Assembly (NCBI GenBank): GCA_021741925.1
Contig: JAIOWW010000045.1
Location: 1 to 8,815, forward strand
Length of the DNA stretch: 8,815 nucleotides
Direction of reading: 5' to 3'
Origin: Pontimonas sp.
GTDB lineage: Bacteria > Actinomycetota > Actinomycetes > Actinomycetales > Microbacteriaceae
The translations under genes and the position numbers were made by a program. Below are positions 1 through 6,725 of the stretch, one piece after another (position 1 is the first letter of the stretch; each line of letters begins with the position of its first letter). The notes beneath the pieces are model-generated. The model searched no databases. It saw only the letters and a list, made by a program, of their open reading frames with translations, and had not been told where the DNA came from.

Positions 1-51
1 GGCAGGCGCGGCGAGCGGGAGTGGGGGTGCTTCCGGGGTGGCTTCAGTCAT
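1..51 (-). CDS. N-terminal start of probable ribonuclease D (partial)
   Basis: An ATG at 51-49 opens a frame that stays open to the left edge, giving 17 residues (MTEATPEAPPLPLAAPA). The ATG overlaps the TGA of the upstream DUF3000 gene by 4 nt (ATGA), a typical translational-coupling arrangement. The visible part is only a Pro/Ala/Glu-rich lead and carries no diagnostic motif. The product call rests on gene order: in actinobacteria a DUF3000 gene is commonly followed by a ribonuclease D/HRDC-domain 3'-5' exonuclease gene (Rv2680-Rv2681 in M. tuberculosis, from memory). The existence of a coding start here is fairly likely. The name is inference. Confidence 0.55.
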   Translation of the reverse strand, partial: MTEATPEAPPLPLAAPA

Positions 52-641
52 GAGGTGGTGCGACTTGGCGGTAGCGTCGCGACGCCCTCATCAGCAGGTG
101 GGAACCCGGCCAACATGCACACGAACTCACTCCAGGCTTCCAGGTGAGGGCCAATCTCGGAGGTGGTGGGGCTCCACGAAGCTCTGACTTCTACCTGCGC
201 TCCCGAACCCTCGGACTCCATCTCGCCAAACCCTGTTGACACGACCGAGGTCGTGGTGCCGGCGGCATGGAAATACGATGCGCCGGAGGAATCCAGGGCG
301 TCAATCAACCAGGACCACGCGACGTTGGGCAAGAATTCGTCCTGTCCCATGAGCGGTTCAATGGGCGCTTGAGCAAACACCACCATTCGGTACGCAGACT
401 CCCAGGCTTCGGGGACACTGGGGTCATAGAGAAAGACCAGTCTCCCCGTTCCGTATTCGTTGTCTGAGCTTGCGTGACGGGGTTCGACGTCAGCGGCCCA
501 GGCCCGCTGAAAAGGGGCCAAACCTTCGGGTGCCGCGGTGTCAAAAACCCGGAGCTCGGTCCGAAGAGCTGCGCTATCAGCGGAGGCCATAGCGTCGAGA
601 AACTCTTGGGGAGCGTCCGAAAAGGCCGCATCGCTGCTCAT
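48..641 (-). CDS. DUF3000 domain-containing protein
   Basis: This is a 197-residue protein of unknown function that matches the actinobacterial DUF3000 family over almost its whole length. Recognisable parts are the LAPFQRAWAADV segment (41-52), GRLVFLYDPSVPEAW (66-80), the LPNVAWSWLIDAL segment (104-116), EVRASWSP (151-158) and HLEAWSEFVCMLAGFPP (166-182). There is no signal peptide or membrane segment, and the protein is acidic and probably cytoplasmic. The ATG at 641-639 has a short GGGGA-type ribosome site a few bases upstream. It lies 27 nt downstream of the reductase-like gene and overlaps the next gene by 4 nt, so it is an internal member of the minus-strand unit. No biochemical role is known to me. 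The usual neighbourhood with ribonuclease D hints at an RNA-related role, which is guesswork. Confidence 0.88.
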   Translation of the reverse strand: MSSDAAFSDAPQEFLDAMASADSAALRTELRVFDTAAPEGLAPFQRAWAADVEPRHASSDNEYGTGRLVFLYDPSVPEAWESAYRMVVFAQAPIEPLMGQDEFLPNVAWSWLIDALDSSGASYFHAAGTTTSVVSTGFGEMESEGSGAQVEVRASWSPTTSEIGPHLEAWSEFVCMLAGFPPADEGVATLPPSRTTS

Positions 642-668
642 GTCCCCAGAATACGGAACCGCCCCAGG

Positions 669-1397
669 TCAAGGACTAGGGCGCGCCGCGGGACTCATTT
701 CGTGCCGGTAGTAGAGCATTTTGGCGTCATCGGTAAGCAGGAAACGCAATTCCCATTGGGTGGGATCACCTGGCCACCACGACGGTATCCCCTGATGCTG
801 ATCTCGAGGGGGAGGTACGCTCGCCACCAGCAGTTCGGTGGTGAGCGGGGCGCAATATTCCCAGGTGATACGCCCCCCTTCAACCAGAACATGGCCACCG
901 CCGGTCCTGGACAATACGGACGCGACGAGGTCGTGAGCTGGGTCGCCGGGCTCCCAGGGGAGCTGCTCCCACACTTGGCCCTCCAGAGCGGTCGCCAGGG
1001 CGTCTTGACACCACGGTGGTGCAGCCACGATGAGACGTTCGTTGGGTGCGCCTCGACTGACAATCTGGTGGCCGCGGAGGTCTCCACTCGCGCAGAGCAC
1101 GATGAGCGGGGTGGTGCGAGGGAGCGGCACAAGTTCGCTGCGGACAGTGGCAGCGCCGACAATGACCGCGTCAGCACTCTCGCGCACTGAGGAGAGTAGG
1201 GCTCGATCTGCGCCCCTCGTGAGGCCGTGGGACGACCCCTGCGGGCTGACAGTGTCGCCCGCTGAATTAGTGACCATAATCGCTCGCACGCTGGTCTGTC
1301 CGCCGGGCATATAGAGCTGTTCCAGCGCGTGCCGTGACTGCTCGTTGGTGAGGTCAAAGACCTCTAGAGGCGCTGGAAAGACGCGGTACAGGTTCAC
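669..1397 (-). CDS. RibD-C / dihydrofolate-reductase-like family protein (divergent)
   Basis: This 242-residue protein belongs to the RibD C-terminal reductase family, called 'pyrimidine reductase family' in actinobacteria. Support comes from SVRAIMVTNSAG (36-47), the helix leading to ADAVIVGAATVRSE (75-88), a sheet with PLIVLCASGDL (97-107), the GGHVLVEGGRITWE turn (167-180) that in the family contacts the nicotinamide cofactor, and a C-terminal MLYYRHEM strand. Family members reduce a pyrimidine intermediate of riboflavin synthesis or act as alternative dihydrofolate reductases; the mycobacterial relative Rv2671 is an example, from memory. The start chosen is GTG at 1397-1395, which overlaps the SufE TGA by 4 nt (GTGA). 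The frame is open much further upstream, but those residues lie under the SufE gene and do not look like protein. The usual SLDG motif reads NSAG here, so the substrate or activity may have changed. The neighbourhood with zapE recalls Rv2670c/Rv2671. Confidence 0.82.
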   Translation of the reverse strand: MNLYRVFPAPLEVFDLTNEQSRHALEQLYMPGGQTSVRAIMVTNSAGDTVSPQGSSHGLTRGADRALLSSVRESADAVIVGAATVRSELVPLPRTTPLIVLCASGDLRGHQIVSRGAPNERLIVAAPPWCQDALATALEGQVWEQLPWEPGDPAHDLVASVLSRTGGGHVLVEGGRITWEYCAPLTTELLVASVPPPRDQHQGIPSWWPGDPTQWELRFLLTDDAKMLYYRHEMSPAARPSP

Positions 1398-1843
1398 TCT
1401 GTTGCGCCTTGAAGGGCTAAACCTTCCTCCACCTGGCGTTTGATGCGCCACAGCATTCCTGACATCCCTCTCAAGCGCAACATGCTGACAGCATTCTGGA
1501 GGCCAAGTTGAAGGGGAAAATCCGGTGGGACCGCAAGAACCTGATGAGGAGTCATTCCGTGAAGCCCCTGGACGAGAATGGAGGCGAAGCCCCGGGTGGT
1601 GGGTGCTTCCTCTGGGGCGGTGGCGTAGACGGTAACTTCCGTGGGCGTGGTGTCCACGGTGATGAACACCGGGGACTGGCATTCCTCTACTCGCTCCCAG
1701 GCGTCCGGATCAACGAGTTCCTCGGGAACAACTGGGAGATTGTCAGAGAACTCGAGCAGTAATTGCAGACGGTCAGCCACGCTCAAGGCCAAGAAGTCCT
1801 CGCGAATGGCAGCCAGCGAGGGGGGCAGGGAACTCTCAGACAT
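1394..1843 (-). CDS. sufE: SufE family protein, sulfur acceptor
   Basis: This 149-residue protein matches the SufE fold. SufE proteins take persulfide sulfur from a cysteine desulfurase onto one cysteine and pass it on for Fe-S cluster assembly. The catalytic cysteine is visible in ERVEECQSPVFI (50-61, Cys55), matching the CQS loop of E. coli SufE. The N-terminal helix (residues 8-34, AAIREDFLALSVADRLQLLLEFS) and the C-terminal RGMSGMLWRIKRQV helix are also typical. The ATG at 1843-1841 lies 9 nt after the sseA stop, and its stop overlaps the next gene's GTG. In actinobacteria a SufE-like gene commonly sits next to sseA (Rv3283-Rv3284, from memory). The natural inference is that SseA hands sulfur to this protein rather than, or in addition to, SufS. 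That partnership is inferred from context only. Confidence 0.92.
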   Translation of the reverse strand: MSESSLPPSLAAIREDFLALSVADRLQLLLEFSDNLPVVPEELVDPDAWERVEECQSPVFITVDTTPTEVTVYATAPEEAPTTRGFASILVQGLHGMTPHQVLAVPPDFPLQLGLQNAVSMLRLRGMSGMLWRIKRQVEEGLALQGATE

Positions 1844-1852
1844 CAGAAGACC

Positions 1853-2746
1853 CTAGGGCGCCTCGCCTGGATGGTCACCGGTGGTAATCGGAACGCGCAC
1901 CGCAGAGCCCCACTCCGTCCACGATCCGTCGTAGTTCTTGACGCTGTCAAAGCCCAAAAGATACTTCATCACAAACCAGGTGTGGCTTGAGCGCTCGCCA
2001 ATTCGACAGTAAGTGATGATGTCGTCTCCAGCCTGGAAACCCTGCTTCTTCACATAAATGTCCACCAGGTCGCTGTGGGCTTTGAACCGCCCATCCTCTT
2101 TCGCGGCGGTTGCCCACGGAATGCTCTTGGCAGTCGGGATGTGCCCGCCGCGCAAGGCACCCTCTTCCGGATATGCAGGCATGTGGGTGCGTTCCCCGGA
2201 GTATTCTTCGGGGCTTCGCACGTCGATGAGCGGTTTGCCGAGATGCGCCAAGACGTCTTCCTTGAAGGCGCGAATCTCGTCGTCGTTGCGCTCTACAACG
2301 GGGTATGTCGAGGGGCTGGGTGTGGGGACATCCTTCGTGAGGGGGAGACCCTGTGAAACCCAGGCGTCACGCCCTCCGTTAAGGAGGCGAACATCCTGGT
2401 GACCAAAGAGGGTGAAAACCCAGAGAGTGTAGGCGGCCCACCAGTTGCTCTTATCCCCATAGATCACCACTGTGTCATCGCGAGAGATGCCTTTCTGGGA
2501 CATTAGTTCTGCGAATGCTTCGCCCTGCAGGTAATCCCTGACCACGGGGTCATTCAGCTCGGTATGCCAGTCAATTTTGATTGCTCCGGGAATGTGGCCG
2601 GTGTCATAAAGCAAAACGTCTTCGTTGGATTCAAGGAGGACTAGACCCTCGGTGCCGGAGTGCTCCTGGAGCCACGACGTGGTGACGAGTCGTTCTGGGT
2701 GGGCATAGTCGGCGAGCTCAGGGGAGGGGTCAGCGGGAATGGTCAC
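1853..2746 (-). CDS. sseA: Thiosulfate/3-mercaptopyruvate sulfurtransferase SseA
   Basis: This 297-residue, two-domain rhodanese moves sulfane sulfur from thiosulfate or 3-mercaptopyruvate to an acceptor through a cysteine persulfide, in the cytoplasm. The N-terminal rhodanese domain (about 20-140) is the non-catalytic one: its loop reads YGDKSNWW, with Asp98 where an active domain has Cys. The C-terminal domain (about 155-290) has IDVRSPEEYSG (174-184), the GHIPTA motif (201-206) and the active loop YCRIGERSS with Cys247. The length and the opening MTIPADPSPELADYAHPERL closely resemble mycobacterial SseA as I recall it. The start is GTG at 2746-2744, with a strong AAGGAG ribosome site (2756-2751 on this strand) only 4 nt upstream. 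It is the first gene of the minus-strand unit and is followed by the SufE gene after 9 nt. Its upstream region carries a palindrome that may regulate it. Confidence 0.95.
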   Translation of the reverse strand: MTIPADPSPELADYAHPERLVTTSWLQEHSGTEGLVLLESNEDVLLYDTGHIPGAIKIDWHTELNDPVVRDYLQGEAFAELMSQKGISRDDTVVIYGDKSNWWAAYTLWVFTLFGHQDVRLLNGGRDAWVSQGLPLTKDVPTPSPSTYPVVERNDDEIRAFKEDVLAHLGKPLIDVRSPEEYSGERTHMPAYPEEGALRGGHIPTAKSIPWATAAKEDGRFKAHSDLVDIYVKKQGFQAGDDIITYCRIGERSSHTWFVMKYLLGFDSVKNYDGSWTEWGSAVRVPITTGDHPGEAP

Positions 2747-2760
2747 GGTACTCCTTCAGT

Positions 2761-2818
2761 GATGCGGTGCGAGCGTCGAGCTAAGCTCGATACGCTGTCA
2801 ATACTCTCCCACCGCACC
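2761..2818. promoter_or_regulatory. Nested palindromes between divergent sseA and zapE
   Basis: A perfect inverted repeat TCGAGCT-A-AGCTCGA lies at 2776-2790. Around it, GATGCGGTG (2761-2769) can pair with CACCGCACC (2810-2818) over 9 bp with one G-U pair. A TTGACA hexamer, a perfect -35 consensus, reads on the minus strand at 2801-2796 towards sseA and lies just upstream of the inner palindrome. I cannot see a convincing -10 at the normal distance (17 bp downstream reads CGACGC). On the plus strand TACTCT at 2802-2807 could be a -10 for zapE. The layout fits a repressor operator, or an RNA leader fold ahead of the sseA ribosome site. Neither is proven. Confidence 0.4.
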
Positions 2819-2845
2819 CTGAACACTATCGGGGAAAGCTAAGAA

Positions 2846-3904
2846 ATGAGTCAGGTTTCGGTGCCCATCACGTCGCTCCTTGATCGCCATCCCGTGATGT
2901 CTATCGACGCCATGTTGGCCCATTTTGTCCCGCCAGCGCAGTTCGAGACGGCAAGCCTTGACTCCTATAAGCCAGATCCTGCCTTCCCTTCGCAGGCCGA
3001 AGCGGTGGCAAAGGCCAGGGCTTTCGTTGCCGGCGCACCCGCGACGGGTGGAGGGTGGTTTCGCTCTGGCGGGAAGGGCACCCGCCCCGTGGTGAAGCCC
3101 GGGATCTATCTCGATGGCGGCTTTGGTGTGGGAAAAACACATCTCCTCGCGGCGATGTGGCATCTGATTCCTGGGCGCACCTATTACGGGACGTTTATAG
3201 AGTTCACCGCCCTGGTCGGCGCACTGGGGTACCGCGGCGCGGTGGACCATTTGACGGGCGCAGCCCTCCTGGCCATTGACGAGTTTGAGCTGGATGACCC
3301 CGGTGACACCATGGTGATGTCACGCCTTCTTGGCCAGTTGGTGCAGTCGGGGACCCGTCTCGCTGCCACCTCCAACACCCCTCCCGCAGCGCTCGGTGAG
3401 GGCCGGTTCGCCGCGGAGGACTTTCTTCGCGAGATCACGGCTCTGGCGGACAAATTCGAGACGGTCCGCATTGATGGTGAGGATTATCGAAAACGTGATT
3501 TTGAGGGGCATGCTCTGGTCCTGCACCCCGACGAGGCTGAGACTGCTGTGGCAGCGCTCCCCGGCGATGTGGCTGTCGATGTGTTCGGAGATGTGATCAA
3601 CCATTTGGCGACGATTCATCCCAGTCGCTTTGTGGGCCTCGTGGAGGGCCTCGCGGCAGTCTCGTGGCGCGATGTGTTTCAGCTACATAGTCAAGCCCAA
3701 GCGCTGAGGCTTGTTGCCCTCATCGATCGGCTCTATGACGCTCGAATTCCGATCATCGCCACTGGTCTGCCCCTGGATGAAGTATTCGATGAGACGATGC
3801 TTGGCGGTGGGTATCCCAAGAAGTATTTGCGAGCCACGTCCCGACTGATTGCCCTGACCCGACTCGGGGCGAACCCACAGGGGAGTATCGAGGGCGTCCC
3901 ATAA
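2846..3904 (+). CDS. zapE: Cell division protein ZapE / AFG1-like P-loop ATPase
   Basis: This 352-residue AAA-type ATPase belongs to the ZapE/AFG1 (LACE1) family. E. coli ZapE associates with the division ring. The actinobacterial role is less clear. Visible motifs are Walker A GGFGVGKTH (91-99), Walker B LLAIDEFELDD (141-151), the sensor-1 strand LAATSNTPP (172-180), and the family signature EDFLREITALADKFETVRIDGEDYR (191-215, key residues F193, R195, F204, D210, Y214, R215). A loop rich in Gly and basic residues at 66-82 precedes the Walker strand. No membrane segment is present. The ATG at 2846 follows GGGGAAAG about 10 nt upstream; an internal Met18 is an alternative. It is divergent from sseA, and nhaA follows after 37 nt on the same strand, so the two may be co-transcribed. 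Proximity to the RibD-C-like gene is a conserved actinobacterial arrangement, from memory. Confidence 0.92.
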   Translation: MSQVSVPITSLLDRHPVMSIDAMLAHFVPPAQFETASLDSYKPDPAFPSQAEAVAKARAFVAGAPATGGGWFRSGGKGTRPVVKPGIYLDGGFGVGKTHLLAAMWHLIPGRTYYGTFIEFTALVGALGYRGAVDHLTGAALLAIDEFELDDPGDTMVMSRLLGQLVQSGTRLAATSNTPPAALGEGRFAAEDFLREITALADKFETVRIDGEDYRKRDFEGHALVLHPDEAETAVAALPGDVAVDVFGDVINHLATIHPSRFVGLVEGLAAVSWRDVFQLHSQAQALRLVALIDRLYDARIPIIATGLPLDEVFDETMLGGGYPKKYLRATSRLIALTRLGANPQGSIEGVP

Positions 3905-3941
3905 ACTGAGCGTGCCCAACACCTTGAGGAGTCCATCCGCT

Positions 3942-5300
3942 ATGGCAGGTTCACCGATGTCTTCATCCGGTCGCGAACGCTATCTGGAGTCGCTCTGGAT
4001 TGAGCGGATTCTGCAGCGAGAGACAGCGGGCGGGCTGATCATTGTGGGGGCCGCCCTCCTTGCGGTGATCCTCGCTAACTCTCCCTTGGGGGATAGCTAC
4101 TTCGGGCTGCGTGACACCTATCTCTCAGTGGGTGCCGGTGACTTCGTCTGGAAGATAAGCGTGGGGCATCTGACCGCGGACGGCCTCTTAGCGGTGTTCT
4201 TTTTCCTCGTAGGCCTCGAGCTCAAGCGCGAGTTTGTTTCAGGGGAGTTGAGGGACCCACGGAAAGCGATTGTCCCTGTTGTGGCAGCAATTGGTGGCGT
4301 GATTGTTCCGGCATCTCTCTACCTCTTGATTACGCAGTCACTGGGTGTTTCCGATGCCGCCAGGGGTTGGGCAATTCCCATCGCTACAGACATTGCTTTT
4401 GCTCTGGCTGTTCTCGCCTTGGTGGGAACCTGGTTGCCGCTTGCGCTTCGAACATTCCTCCTCACCCTGGCCGTGGTAGACGACCTCATTGGTATCACCG
4501 TCATCGCCCTGATTTATACCGAAGAGGTCGTCCTCTCGAACCTGTTCCTCTCGCTTGCGTTCGTCGCGGTATACGGATTCTTCGCTCAGCGATACAGAGA
4601 GTTCTTCCATGTGCGGGAAGGTGCTGCCTGGGTCATTCTTTTCCCGGTCGGTCTACTCGCCTGGATTTTCATGTATAACTCCGGAGTGCACGCCACTATC
4701 GCGGGAGTGTTGTTGGGACTCACCGTCCCGGTGTTGAGGTCTAAGCGGGAGCGTCTAGCCAACCCGGACTCGGAGGACCCTGGTTTGGCCGAGGTGTTTG
4801 AGCACAGATTCCGTGCACTCTCGGCAGGTGTTGCTGTGCCCTTATTCGCTTTCTTCGCCGCTGGGGTGAGCTTTGGCTCCGGTTTGGACGAGTTCGTCAG
4901 CTTCCTGGCATCGCCCGTGTCACTGGGCATCATTGTGGCGTTGGTGCTCGGCAAGAGTGTCGGTGTCTTCATCACGACCTTCCTGATTACGCGTATCCCA
5001 GGAATTGCACTTCCGAGAGGTATGGCCTGGATTGATTTGTTTGCGGTTGCATTACTCGCAGGAATTGGTTTCACTGTGTCGTTGCTCATCGGAGAGTTGA
5101 GCTTCGGTCTGGGCACGGTTCTGGGAGATGAGGCGAAGATCGGGATCCTCGTGGGTTCTGTGCTGGCTGCGCTTTTGGCCGCACTGATTCTGACGGGCCG
5201 CAATCGGCACTATCAGGCCGTTCACCTCAAAGAATCGTTGGATACAGACGGCGACGGCATCCCCGACGTTTTTCAAGACTCAGACGAAACACAGTCTTAA
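3942..5300 (+). CDS. nhaA: Na+/H+ antiporter NhaA with acidic Ca-loop-like tail
   Basis: This is an integral membrane antiporter that expels Na+ in exchange for protons, supporting pH and salt balance. With the start at ATG 3942 it has 452 residues. The ATG is preceded by GAGGAG at 3926-3931, 10 nt away. A GTG at 3912 is in frame but has no ribosome site, and ATG 3957 is another option. Family residues are present: VGLELKREFVSG (90-101, the pH-sensing Glu/Lys/Arg/Glu cluster), the Asp of IPIATDIAFALAVLAL (Asp150), the transport pair AVVDDLIG (Asp180-Asp181), SGVHATIAGVLLG (247-259) and the Lys of LVLGKSVG (Lys338). Twelve hydrophobic segments end near residue 418. The last 30 or so residues are hydrophilic and contain DTDGDGIPDVFQDSD (434-448), a DxDxDGxxD pattern typical of Ca2+-binding loops and not part of E. 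coli NhaA. By E. coli topology this tail would be cytoplasmic. Confidence 0.95.
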   Translation: MAGSPMSSSGRERYLESLWIERILQRETAGGLIIVGAALLAVILANSPLGDSYFGLRDTYLSVGAGDFVWKISVGHLTADGLLAVFFFLVGLELKREFVSGELRDPRKAIVPVVAAIGGVIVPASLYLLITQSLGVSDAARGWAIPIATDIAFALAVLALVGTWLPLALRTFLLTLAVVDDLIGITVIALIYTEEVVLSNLFLSLAFVAVYGFFAQRYREFFHVREGAAWVILFPVGLLAWIFMYNSGVHATIAGVLLGLTVPVLRSKRERLANPDSEDPGLAEVFEHRFRALSAGVAVPLFAFFAAGVSFGSGLDEFVSFLASPVSLGIIVALVLGKSVGVFITTFLITRIPGIALPRGMAWIDLFAVALLAGIGFTVSLLIGELSFGLGTVLGDEAKIGILVGSVLAALLAALILTGRNRHYQAVHLKESLDTDGDGIPDVFQDSDETQS

Positions 5301-5423
5301 CAATCACTCCCTTTCTGAAATCGCTCGGAAACACGCGAGCACACTGAGGGAAACCTTGGTGTTCCACACTGTCCCTTACGTGCCCCGGCACGCGTCCATA
5401 ACAGACACACAAGGGAGACAACA
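5301..5423. promoter_or_regulatory. amtB upstream region with two dyad elements
   Basis: This 123-nt gap must hold the amtB promoter. It contains a near-palindrome GGAAACCTTGGTGTTCC (5349-5365, 7-bp arms with one bulged base) and a perfect CGTGCC-CC-GGCACG (5379-5392). Either could be an operator. Bacterial ammonium transporter genes are usually under nitrogen control (GlnR or AmtR in actinobacteria), but I do not see a GTNAC-n6-GTNAC GlnR box or an AmtR-type ATAG repeat. A weak 5-bp hairpin at 5323-5340 has no T-run and is not a convincing nhaA terminator. GGGAG at 5413-5417 is the amtB ribosome site. Confidence 0.3.
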
Positions 5424-6644
5424 ATGGATTCAGGCCAATTAGCCTGGGGAATCACTGCCACCGCATTGGTGCTGTTGATGACCCCCGGCGTCGCTTTCTT
5501 CTATGGCGGCCTCGTCAAAGCGAAGAGCGTCGTCAGCATGATGATGATGAGCTTTGGCTCACTTGCCCTCGTTGGCGTTCTGTGGGTGCTCTACGGCTAC
5601 AGCATGTCTGCCGTCGATGGTCCACTGCAGTTTGCAGGTAACCCTCTCTCGTCGTTCAGCCTCGAGGGACTCGGCAATGAGGATCTTCTCGGTGCTGCCT
5701 TCGGTGCGACCTTCGCGATTATCACTGTTGCGCTGATCTCGGGTTCCATCGCAGACCGTGCGCGTTTTGGACCGTGGATGGTCTTCGCAGGGGTATGGGC
5801 GACACTCGTGTACTTCCCCGTGGCTGCGTGGGTATGGGGTGGCGGTTGGATCCTCGAACTCGGCGATTTGATGGGTGGCCTCCCTAGCGTTATTGACTAC
5901 GCCGGTGGAACTGCCGTCCACATCAACGCTGGTGCAGCTGCGCTTGCTCTCGCCATCGTTCTCGGTCGACGCGTCGTCTTCCAAAAGGGTGCCCACAAGC
6001 CCCACAACGTTCCCTTGGTTCTCCTGGGAGCAGCCCTGCTGTGGTTTGGATGGTTCGGTTTCAATGCTGGTGCAGAATTCCTCGCAGAGGGTATGCCGGG
6101 CGTGGGTCTCATCGTCGTGAACACCTTGGGTGCCACCGCGGCGGCTGTTCTTGGTTGGATGATTGTCGAGAAGCTCAAAGACGGTAAGGCCACCGCTGTC
6201 GGTGCCGCGTCCGGAGCTGTCTCGGGTCTCGTCGCGATTACCCCAGCCTGCGCAAACCTGACTCCTGGTTTCGCTTTGCTCCTGGGTGTCGTTGCCGGAG
6301 CCGTGTCCGCGTTTGCCGTCGACCTGAAGTTCAAGCTCGGTTACGATGACTCGCTCGACGTCGTGGGTATCCACCTAGTCGCTGGAGTTATCGGAACGCT
6401 GTATCTCGGGTTCTTCGCAATCGACACCGGACTGTTCACCGGTGGCGACTTCGGCCAGCTCACCGTTCAAGCCATCGCAGCTTTCGCTGTGCTGGGATAC
6501 TCCTTCGTGGTCGCGCTGATTCTTGGTTTTGCCATCGACAAGACCATGGGTTTCCGTATCACTAGCGAAGATGAGGTCGCAGGAATTGACACCATCGTCC
6601 ACGGTGAAGAGGGCTACCAGCTCGAGGAAGACGCACGCGTCTAA
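5424..6644 (+). CDS. amtB: Ammonium transporter Amt
   Basis: This 406-residue ammonium channel of the Amt/MEP/Rh family has eleven predicted membrane segments and no cleaved signal peptide. The twin pore histidines are His166 (GGTAVHINAG) and His317 (DVVGIHLVAG). The conserved Asp158 lies just before the first of these. The phenylalanine gate corresponds to Phe97 (GATFAIITV) and Phe213 (WFGFNAG), and the recruitment-site Trp to Trp138 (VWGGG). The residue matching E. coli Ser219 is Ala217 here. The cytoplasmic tail GFRITSEDEVAGIDTIVHGEEGY matches the regulatory C-terminus that interacts with GlnK in other bacteria (key residues G376, E381, G386, D388, H392, G393). ATG 5424 has GGGAG 6 nt upstream. 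Unlike many loci, no PII gene follows; a strong terminator comes 15 nt after the stop and a LysE-type gene follows that. It therefore appears to be monocistronic. Confidence 0.96.
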   Translation: MDSGQLAWGITATALVLLMTPGVAFFYGGLVKAKSVVSMMMMSFGSLALVGVLWVLYGYSMSAVDGPLQFAGNPLSSFSLEGLGNEDLLGAAFGATFAIITVALISGSIADRARFGPWMVFAGVWATLVYFPVAAWVWGGGWILELGDLMGGLPSVIDYAGGTAVHINAGAAALALAIVLGRRVVFQKGAHKPHNVPLVLLGAALLWFGWFGFNAGAEFLAEGMPGVGLIVVNTLGATAAAVLGWMIVEKLKDGKATAVGAASGAVSGLVAITPACANLTPGFALLLGVVAGAVSAFAVDLKFKLGYDDSLDVVGIHLVAGVIGTLYLGFFAIDTGLFTGGDFGQLTVQAIAAFAVLGYSFVVALILGFAIDKTMGFRITSEDEVAGIDTIVHGEEGYQLEEDARV

Positions 6645-6658
6645 CTCGGACCACAACG

Positions 6659-6691
6659 AAACGGGGTCAGTCTTCGGACTGGCCCCGTTTT
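6659..6691 (+). terminator. Rho-independent terminator of amtB
   Basis: A 14-bp stem forms between AAACGGGGTCAGTC (6659-6672) and GACTGGCCCCGTTT (6677-6690), with one G-U pair, a TTCG tetraloop (6673-6676) and a TTTT run at 6688-6691. It begins 14 nt after the amtB stop. It is one of the clearest features of the window. A complete read-through stop here means the next gene needs its own promoter. Confidence 0.95.
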
Positions 6692-6719
6692 CGTGCCGGG
6701 TGAGTGGTTCGTCCGGGTC

Positions 6720-6725
6720 TATATT
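6720..6725 (+). promoter_or_regulatory. -10 box for leaderless LysE-family gene
   Basis: TATATT (5 of 6 bases match TATAAT) ends 6 nt before the GTG at 6732. That distance would place the transcription start on the GTG itself. There is no ribosome site ahead of the GTG, and the preceding terminator isolates the gene from amtB. No clear -35 is seen, which is common for actinobacterial promoters. Confidence 0.5.

Noticed and set aside
474..1190. 238-codon plus-strand frame opposite the DUF3000 and RibD-C-like genes
   Set aside because: Its translation is rich in Arg/Gly and matches nothing I recognise, while both genes on the other strand are clear families. It is a GC-driven shadow.
1398..1682. 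Upstream extension of the RibD-C-like frame by 95 codons
   Set aside because: It lies wholly under the SufE gene in another frame and its translation is low-complexity His/Arg/Ser/Pro with no family similarity. The GTG at 1397 gives the family N-terminus.
4586..5203. 205-codon minus-strand frame opposite nhaA
   Set aside because: Ser/Thr/Pro/Lys-rich shadow of conserved membrane-segment codons, with no recognisable domain.
5323..5340. Hairpin GCTCG...CGAGC as an nhaA terminator
   Set aside because: Only 5 bp with an 8-nt loop and no T-run on either side. Too weak to call.
5538..5549. ATGATGATGATG run in amtB as a slippage repeat
   Set aside because: Four copies of a trinucleotide in frame encode Met residues in a membrane helix. 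Gain or loss would not shift the frame, so no phase-variation signal.
5559..6374. 271-codon minus-strand frame opposite amtB
   Set aside because: Highly charged, low-complexity translation antisense to a well-conserved channel gene. No ribosome site or family match.
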